This document shows positions 34,473-39,818 of a stretch of DNA of 39,818 bases, one piece after another. Location of the stretch: NCBI GenBank assembly GCA_947591245.1, contig CANQCY010000017.1, positions 1 to 39,818 on the forward strand, given 5' to 3'. How positions within the stretch are numbered: the first letter of the stretch is position 1; every line of letters starts with the position of its first letter. The notes below the pieces were generated by a model, which did no database searches, had not been told where the DNA came from, and saw only the letters and a list, made by a program, of their open reading frames with translations. Position numbers and translations under genes: made by a program. Source of the DNA: an uncultured Lachnospiraceae bacterium (GTDB lineage: Bacteria > Bacillota > Clostridia > Lachnospirales > Lachnospiraceae).

Positions 34473-35836
34473 CCCTTTTTCACTCCTATCACCTCATGTA
34501 TATCCTCCAAGCCGAGCGTCGTCGTCACAATGACCACGGAATCCCCGACTTGCATCGTATCCTTACCGCGCGGAATAATAATATTCCTGCCGCGGATAAT
34601 ACATGCCACGATCGTATTTTCTTTGATCTCAAGATCTTCCAGTAAAGTCCCGGAAAGCTTTGAATTTTGCTTAACCACAAATTCAAGCGCTTCGGCTTTG
34701 CCATCCAGAATCTGGTACATCGTCTCAACATTGCATCCGATCGAATTTTTCTTTGCCCGGACAAATTGTAAAATATGCTGCGTCGTAATGCTTTTCGGGT
34801 AAACAGTAGTATCAAGATCGAGCTCGCGGATAAGCTGGGAAAAATCAAGCCGGGTAATTTGGGTCGCAATCTTTCCGTCCGACTGGCTGCGCGCAAATAA
34901 CGACAGCATAATATTTTCTTCATCCATATTCGTGAGCGCGACAAATGCTTCCGCCCGGCCGACCCCTTCTTCCATCAATACGCTCTGCTCCGAGCCGTCG
35001 GCATGGATGATCTGCGCTTTCGGCAAAAGCTCTGATAAATGCTCGCACCGCTCTTCGTCCCGCTCGACAATCTTAACGTCTATGCCCATGGGCAGCAGCA
35101 GCCTCGCAAGATAATAGGACGTATTCCCGCCGCCGACAATCATTGTATCTTTAACCTGATGCGTCTCAATCCCTATTTTTCTGAAAAAATCACTCGCCTT
35201 TTTCGGCTGCGCCAGAATTGACACAACATCCTTTTCACGAAGCCGGAAATCGCCCTTCGGTATATAAATATTGTCCTTGCGCTCCACCGCGCACACGAGT
35301 ATATCCGCTCCCAGTCTGGGCGCGATATTCATAACGAGCATATCGTCCAGCTCGGAATCCGGCGGAACCCGGAATTTTAACATTTCCACCCTTCCCTTTG
35401 CAAACGAATTAATCTTAATCGCCGACGGAAACCGCAGCACCTTTGCAATTTCCTGAGCAACGGCGTACTCCGGATTAATCGTCATCGCCAGCCCAAGCGC
35501 CTCTTTCACAAATCCGACTTCCTCACTGTACTCCGGATCTCTGACGCGCGCGATCGTCTGGCAGTTTCCCGCCCGTTTCGCAATCAGGCAGCACAGCAGG
35601 TTGAGTTCATCCATACCCGTCACGGCGATAAGTATATCCGCCTTCTCGATCCCCGCCTCCATCTGCGTCTTGTAGCTGGCTCCGTTCCCCACCACGCCCA
35701 TCACGTCAAATTTATTCGATATTTCTTCTACTACCGCATACCTGCGGTCAATTACGGTCACTTCATTGTCATCCTTGTTCAATTCCTCCGCCAGTGCTTT
35801 TCCAACCTGACCGCATCCGACAATAATAATCTTCAT
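34469..35836 (-). CDS. trkA: Potassium transport regulatory subunit TrkA
   Basis: This cytosolic gating subunit has two tandem RCK units. The first Rossmann NAD(H)-binding loop is IIVGCGQVGKALAEEL at the N-terminus, and the second is IVGGGNTSYYLARLL near residue 230. Each is followed by a TrkA-C (RCK_C) domain. The 455-residue length is normal. ATG 35836 lies six bases after GGAG; an ATG four codons earlier is inside that site. RCK_C domains of Firmicutes transporters can bind c-di-AMP; binding here is unproven. The gene is 15 bases after the response regulator. Confidence 0.95.
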   Translation of the reverse strand: MKIIIVGCGQVGKALAEELNKDDNEVTVIDRRYAVVEEISNKFDVMGVVGNGASYKTQMEAGIEKADILIAVTGMDELNLLCCLIAKRAGNCQTIARVRDPEYSEEVGFVKEALGLAMTINPEYAVAQEIAKVLRFPSAIKINSFAKGRVEMLKFRVPPDSELDDMLVMNIAPRLGADILVCAVERKDNIYIPKGDFRLREKDVVSILAQPKKASDFFRKIGIETHQVKDTMIVGGGNTSYYLARLLLPMGIDVKIVERDEERCEHLSELLPKAQIIHADGSEQSVLMEEGVGRAEAFVALTNMDEENIMLSLFARSQSDGKIATQITRLDFSQLIRELDLDTTVYPKSITTQHILQFVRAKKNSIGCNVETMYQILDGKAEALEFVVKQNSKLSGTLLEDLEIKENTIVACIIRGRNIIIPRGKDTMQVGDSVVIVTTTLGLEDIHEVIGVKKG

Positions 35837-35851
35837 CTTTTTCTCCATCTG

Positions 35852-36913
35852 CTAGCTGAATTGTCTTGATATCTTGTGGCAAATCCCAATTATATCCGGA
35901 TTAAACTTACGTCCCGCCTCTTCCGTCATGACGGCAAGCGCTTCCTCTCTCGTGCGGGATCCGTTTGCCGTCAGATCGCAGTACCTGTCCGCCACGGAGA
36001 CGATCTGTGCCGCCAGCGGGATCTGATCGCCCGCAAGCCCTTCCGGATAACCGCTTCCATCCCAGTTTTCATGATGATAGCGGACAACGTCGATCGCCGT
36101 ACTCATAAAATCATTGTAATCGCTGCTGGCGCAAAGATCACGGAGCAGATTCGCCCCAAGCTCTGCATGCGTCTTTAAAACGGCTTCCTCCTCCGGCGCA
36201 AGCCCTCCCTTTTTTCGGAATATATCCATCGGAATACCGAGATTCCCGATATCGCGCAACGTAGCCGCCAGTTCAAGCGTCTCGATAAACGTATCCGAAA
36301 TCTTGTCCCCAAAAAGGGGCGACAGCTGCATTCCGAGAGACAGCGTCCGGCAATTGCTCCGCAGGCGGACGTTATGCTCCTTCTCATAACCGGCATTCTG
36401 TGCCGTGATATTCGCTATCGCATACAATATGTTTTTCTTTTCCATCTCCATCTGGTTCAGCTGTTCAGACACCGACGCCTGCAAACGCCTGTTCATCTCC
36501 ATCAGTTCCTGCTTTGCTTCATACAGTCGGAGATAAACATTGACGCGCACCTGAACAAGTTCCGGAATAAAAGGCTTTGTAATGTAATCCTCCCCGCCGA
36601 GGCGAAATCCGTTTATGATATCCTCCGGTTCATCAAATGCCGAAATGAAAACGATCGGTATCTCCCTTGTCTTCTCGTTGCTCTTAAGAATCCGGCAAAG
36701 CTCATACCCGTCCATCCCCGGCATGGAAATATCGGTCAGAATCAGATGCGGCTCAGACCCATTTAACAGCTCCAAGGCCTGTTCTCCGCTTTCTGCCAAC
36801 ATCGGCTCGCATCCCATGGATCTTATAATCTCTTCCAGTATCATGCGGTTTGATTCCACATCATCCACAATCAGCACCCTCTTCGCCGTTATATCTTTAT
36901 CTGCATTGCTCAT
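35852..36913 (-). CDS. Response regulator with degenerate HD-GYP domain
   Basis: The 353-residue protein has an N-terminal receiver domain (VLIVDDVESNR, phospho-acceptor D61 in LTDISMPGMDG, K113), a coiled-coil linker (about 128-165) and a C-terminal HD-GYP domain. Canonical HD-GYP proteins degrade c-di-GMP. Here the HD pair is R220-D221 (TLRDIGNLGIP), and the upstream metal-ligand Glu, four residues before the conserved His, is Tyr176. HHE, GYP and the distal ADR remain. The phosphodiesterase is therefore probably inactive or altered. ATG 36913 follows GGAGGG. It lies between its likely partner kinase and trkA. Confidence 0.85.
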   Translation of the reverse strand: MSNADKDITAKRVLIVDDVESNRMILEEIIRSMGCEPMLAESGEQALELLNGSEPHLILTDISMPGMDGYELCRILKSNEKTREIPIVFISAFDEPEDIINGFRLGGEDYITKPFIPELVQVRVNVYLRLYEAKQELMEMNRRLQASVSEQLNQMEMEKKNILYAIANITAQNAGYEKEHNVRLRSNCRTLSLGMQLSPLFGDKISDTFIETLELAATLRDIGNLGIPMDIFRKKGGLAPEEEAVLKTHAELGANLLRDLCASSDYNDFMSTAIDVVRYHHENWDGSGYPEGLAGDQIPLAAQIVSVADRYCDLTANGSRTREEALAVMTEEAGRKFNPDIIGICHKISRQFS

Positions 36914-36943
36914 GCCAACCCTCCATTTCTGTACCGGCCTCAT

Positions 36944-38368
36944 TTATTCTGCCACGATTGCTTTTAAATTATCAAAGCCTTCGATTATCCTATCATAGTC
37001 TTCTTTCTGAATCGCCATTTTCAGGCGGAGTACGACACGCTTCACCTCGCGCGGCGCTTCCTCCGTCATCTGTCTGACCGTTTCCATAAACATCTCTGCC
37101 TTTTCCCAATTTTCCATCTCCACGCAGAGAATCAGCTTGGACAAAATCTTCTCCAGTTCTTTCAAATTTTCTTTCGTTCCGTATGCGAGCAGCTCATCCA
37201 TCCCTTCATCCTCTTCTGAGCCCGTATCCAGTATCGGCCTCTGCACGCCCCGCGCATCTTCGGGCAGACTGCCCCTGTCCTCTTCCGTAAGGCCGGCCCA
37301 GATCGAAAAAGAAAATGTGCTTCCCCTTTTTTTCTTGCTCTCCAGCTCAATCTTGCCGCCCATCATTTCGACCAGCTGTTTACATATGCTGAGCCCCAGC
37401 CCCGTACCTCCGTACTTCCTCGACGTAGAGGCGTCAACCTGGGAAAAGCTCTGAAACAGCTTATCGCGGTCTGCCGGATCGATGCCGATTCCGGTATCCT
37501 TGACGATAAAAAACAACTCAATCTGGTCATTAACCCTTGCCGTCCGCACCACCTCCACCGAAATCTTCCCGACAGACGTAAATTTCTGTGCATTCGACAG
37601 CAGATTATTGAGAATCTGAACGATGCGCAGCTCATCCCCGATAATGCGTTCGGGAACCTGCGGCGATACCGTCATGAAAAATTCCAGACCCTTTTCCGTG
37701 ATCTTGTTAATATGATGCCCCTTGACGTAATCCATCATTTTCCGGAAATCAAACTCCCGAACCTCCAATGTGAATTTTCCCGCCTCCAGCTTGGAAAAAT
37801 CAAGGATATTGTCAATAATCTTATTCATGTCGCCGCAGCAGCGCTCGATCAGCCGCAGCGCTTTCTCCGTCTCCGCATCCCGCCCCTCGCGTAAAAGCTC
37901 CCTGACGTTACCCAGCACTCCGTTTACCGGAGTTCTGAGCTCGTGCGTCACATTTGCTACAAACTCGGACTTGACCTGAAGCGCCCGCTCCGCTTCCTCA
38001 TGTACTTTCTCAATCTCCCTGCTCAGATATTCTTTTTCCAAAACATCGTTTGCCATACATATATAGCCGTCATCCGAATCGCTATAAAACAGCCTCGCCT
38101 CTACTGCAAAACAAGTAAGCTTTTTACGGTATGCGGTCAGATTCTGAATCTCATCCCCAAACATGCATTTTGTCTGAAAACCGTCCTCCAGCTTGCTGAA
38201 CGAATTCGGAAAAATATCGCTGATCGGCCTGCCGCACAGCTCATCCCCAAACTCCAGCTTGTCTTTTGCCGCCGCGTTCGCATAGTAGATCGTCCCCGTC
38301 CGGTCAAACATCAAAACCATTTCCAGCGCATGTTCCATAAGCTCCCTGTTCTGTTTACCCTGTTCCAT
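36944..38368 (-). CDS. Soluble PAS-domain histidine kinase
   Basis: The 474-residue protein has a PAS domain (about 10-110; ALEMVLMFDRTGTIYYANAAAK), a coiled coil, the phospho-acceptor H142 in NVTHELRTPVNGVLGN, an N box (NNLLSNAQKFT), G1 (DTGIGI) and G2 (GGTGLGLSICKQ). There is no transmembrane helix. After the ATPase domain a helical region of about 100 residues follows that contains no histidine. It resembles the position of a Hpt domain in hybrid kinases but cannot be phosphorylated on His. ATG 38368 lies in GAGGAGGAGT context. The gene is followed after 30 bases by the degenerate HD-GYP regulator. Confidence 0.92.
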   Translation of the reverse strand: MEQGKQNRELMEHALEMVLMFDRTGTIYYANAAAKDKLEFGDELCGRPISDIFPNSFSKLEDGFQTKCMFGDEIQNLTAYRKKLTCFAVEARLFYSDSDDGYICMANDVLEKEYLSREIEKVHEEAERALQVKSEFVANVTHELRTPVNGVLGNVRELLREGRDAETEKALRLIERCCGDMNKIIDNILDFSKLEAGKFTLEVREFDFRKMMDYVKGHHINKITEKGLEFFMTVSPQVPERIIGDELRIVQILNNLLSNAQKFTSVGKISVEVVRTARVNDQIELFFIVKDTGIGIDPADRDKLFQSFSQVDASTSRKYGGTGLGLSICKQLVEMMGGKIELESKKKRGSTFSFSIWAGLTEEDRGSLPEDARGVQRPILDTGSEEDEGMDELLAYGTKENLKELEKILSKLILCVEMENWEKAEMFMETVRQMTEEAPREVKRVVLRLKMAIQKEDYDRIIEGFDNLKAIVAE

Positions 38369-38422
38369 ACTCCTCCTCGTTTCCACCGGCAGCGCCCGCC
38401 CCGCAGTTCAATTTACCTATAA

Positions 38423-38464
38423 GATGAAAACGGCAGCAAAAACATTTATTTGTTCTTCGCTGCC
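38423..38464 (-). terminator. Terminator after the HD-GYP response regulator
   Basis: GGCAGC (38432-38437) pairs with GCTGCC (38459-38464), extended by A/T pairs to about 12 bases around a short AT loop. On the minus strand it is followed by GTTTTC. It lies 24 bases after the stop codon. Confidence 0.65.
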
Positions 38465-38487
38465 ACTTCACTTTTCCATTGCCATAT

Positions 38488-39588
38488 TTATGTAAAATCA
38501 AACATCTTTATCACTTCTACTATATTGAAGAAATCTACTTTGGCAAGCTCAAAACACTCCAACACATCCGGTGCGAACTGTCCGCATTCGCCGCTCATGA
38601 TCATATCGAACGCAATGTTATTTGCGTATACGCTCTTGTATACTCTGGGGCTCACCAGCGCATCGTACACATCGGCAATCGCCACCACCTGCGCGCTGAG
38701 CGGAATCTCGTCTCCGACAAGATGATCCGGATATCCGTTTCCGTCCCACCTCTCATGATGATGCCGGCAGATTTCATAACAAAAACGGTAAAATTCGCTG
38801 GACTGGCTTTCTTTAAATTTCTCCAGTATCTCGCAACCAATGGTCGTATGCGTCTTGATTATCTCAAATTCCTGCTCTGTCAGCTTAGCCGGTTTCAAAA
38901 GAATCGAATCGGGAATACCGATCTTTCCTATATCATGCAGGGCGGACGCTCTGGCAATCTGTTCCGCCTGCGCCTGCGATACATTGTATTTCGGAAAATA
39001 CTTCATCAGGTACTTCAGCATAATCCGTGTAAAATACTTGATCCTGCGGACATGCTCCCCCGTCTCGGCGCTTCTGAATTCCACCACCGAACTCAGCGCA
39101 TCAATCATGAACTCGTTGTTTTCCTGAATCTCTTTTTCCTTTGCCTTAATCGCCTTCTCCTGTACCTTCAGGCGTACCTCCATATCATGCTTATTCTGGT
39201 AAAGCTGAATGATATTGCGGCTTCTTCTCCTGACAATATGGGGATAAAACGGTTTGTGCATAACGTCCGCTACGCCGTAGGCATAAGCGCGGTCCTCACT
39301 GTCCATAACGCTTTCCCCGGTAATAAGAATTACGGGGATTTTTTCCATCAGTCCCTGCTCTTTCATGTAATCGAGCACGCCGAAGCCATCTGTAACCGGC
39401 ATGACGATATCCAACAGGATCAATATAATGTCTTCGTTATTTTTGATCTGTAAAATCGCTTCCTGCCCGTCGGCGGCCTCCAATATGTCATAGTCGTCAT
39501 GAAAGATTTCCCTGAGTACAATCCGGTTTATCTGTTCATCATCTACAACCAATATCTGTTGCCTATGCTGTCTGTCTATAGTAATCAC
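38488..39588 (-). CDS. Response regulator with intact HD-GYP phosphodiesterase domain
   Basis: The 366-residue protein has a receiver domain (ILVVDDEQINR, phospho-acceptor D60 in LLDIVMPVTDG, K112), a charged coiled coil (about 130-160) and an HD-GYP domain with every ligand present: ETGEHVRR, ALHDIGKIGIPDSIL (H218, D219), HHHERWDGNGYP and IADVYDAL. It should hydrolyse c-di-GMP when phosphorylated. I use GTG 39588, close after GGGGAAAGG; a GTG at 39654 preceded by GAGGAAAT would add 22 residues and cannot be excluded. A strong promoter lies upstream and a terminator separates it from the kinase. Confidence 0.9.
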   Translation of the reverse strand: MITIDRQHRQQILVVDDEQINRIVLREIFHDDYDILEAADGQEAILQIKNNEDIILILLDIVMPVTDGFGVLDYMKEQGLMEKIPVILITGESVMDSEDRAYAYGVADVMHKPFYPHIVRRRSRNIIQLYQNKHDMEVRLKVQEKAIKAKEKEIQENNEFMIDALSSVVEFRSAETGEHVRRIKYFTRIMLKYLMKYFPKYNVSQAQAEQIARASALHDIGKIGIPDSILLKPAKLTEQEFEIIKTHTTIGCEILEKFKESQSSEFYRFCYEICRHHHERWDGNGYPDHLVGDEIPLSAQVVAIADVYDALVSPRVYKSVYANNIAFDMIMSGECGQFAPDVLECFELAKVDFFNIVEVIKMFDFT

Positions 39589-39683
39589 CCTGCCTTTCCC
39601 CGACCTGCCATATACAGCGCCAGATATGGCGCTTTCCGCAGATGCAAAATGCACATTTCCTCACAGTTGTACATATAGAATAT

Positions 39684-39712
39684 ATGATACCATTTTTACG
39701 CATATATGTCAA
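39684..39712 (-). promoter_or_regulatory. Sigma-A promoter of the HD-GYP response regulator
   Basis: TTGACA (39712-39707), 17 bases, TATCAT (39689-39684) on the minus strand. The transcription start is predicted near 39677, so both start codons considered for the gene lie within the transcript. Confidence 0.8.
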
Positions 39713-39772
39713 GTCGTCCCGGCAGTATTCCTCCTGTTTTTCTGTATAGGTGTCAATGATTGGTAACACTTT

Positions 39773-39818
39773 CACCTTTAATTATGTCAAGGGTAAGGTG
39801 GAGATTCTCGCAGAGAAT
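39773..39818. repeat. Dyads at the right window edge
   Basis: CACCTT (39773-39778) pairs with AAGGTG (39795-39800) around a TTGACA hexamer on the minus strand. The 15-base palindrome ATTCTC-GCA-GAGAAT occupies 39804-39818. These may be operator elements of the neighbouring or the next gene; the window ends before it can be told. Confidence 0.4.

Noticed and set aside
39563-39775. A 70-codon minus-strand frame upstream of the HD-GYP regulator
   Set aside because: It spans the regulator's promoter, has no family resemblance and overlaps the real gene.

Overview
The window looks like a chromosomal segment from an endospore-forming, anaerobic Clostridia species, most likely a Lachnospiraceae gut bacterium. 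The evidence is a complete spoIIIAA-AH operon and a small acid-soluble spore protein (Gram-positive spore formers), the cluster nusB-xseA-xseB-ispA-dxs-tlyA-nadK-argR in its usual clostridial order, RecU rather than RuvC, LexA boxes of the Bacillus/Clostridium type, strong AGGAGG ribosome binding sites with several GTG and TTG starts, and xylan-degrading enzymes. Almost everything is on the minus strand. The exceptions are an alcohol dehydrogenase near the left end and aroE in the middle.

Left part (1-5.5 kb): a Cof-type HAD phosphatase cut by the window edge; a divergent iron-containing alcohol dehydrogenase with an unusual leader; an ECF sigma factor overlapping its probable DUF4179-type anti-sigma factor and preceded by an ECF-type promoter, which suggests autoregulation; and a secreted four-domain fibronectin-III-like protein with a near-perfect sigma-A promoter.

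DNA and RNA maintenance (5.6-11.4 kb): RNase Y, recX and recA (4-base overlap; promoter TTGACA-17-TAATAT with two abutting LexA boxes near +1), an alpha/beta SASP, recU, yebC and argR. From 11.4 to 17.8 kb the overlapping genes nadK, tlyA, dxs, ispA, xseB, xseA and nusB couple isoprenoid supply, NADP synthesis, exonuclease VII and antitermination. An Asp23-family gene follows, then the sporulation channel operon spoIIIAA-AH (read from 23.3 down to 18.4 kb).

Right part (23.4-39.8 kb): a metal-dependent amidohydrolase divergent from aroE; a secreted GH115 alpha-glucuronidase with two bacterial Ig-like repeats; a TtcA-like tRNA thiolase; a small Cys-rich DUF6171-like protein translationally coupled to an intracellular GH51 arabinofuranosidase; a pyridoxamine kinase; and a tight array of PAS histidine kinase, response regulator with a degenerate HD-GYP domain, TrkA and TrkH. 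Upstream of this array is a second response regulator with an intact HD-GYP domain.

No tRNA, rRNA, insertion sequence, prophage or CRISPR array was seen. Only one gene-free stretch exceeds 300 bases (8894-9241). It holds the recA promoter and operators, an otherwise featureless spacer, and the SASP terminator. The most interesting signals are the kinase / pseudo-HD-GYP / potassium-uptake gene array, the ECF autoregulatory unit, the tandem LexA operators, and several unexplained dyads in intergenic or gene-end positions.
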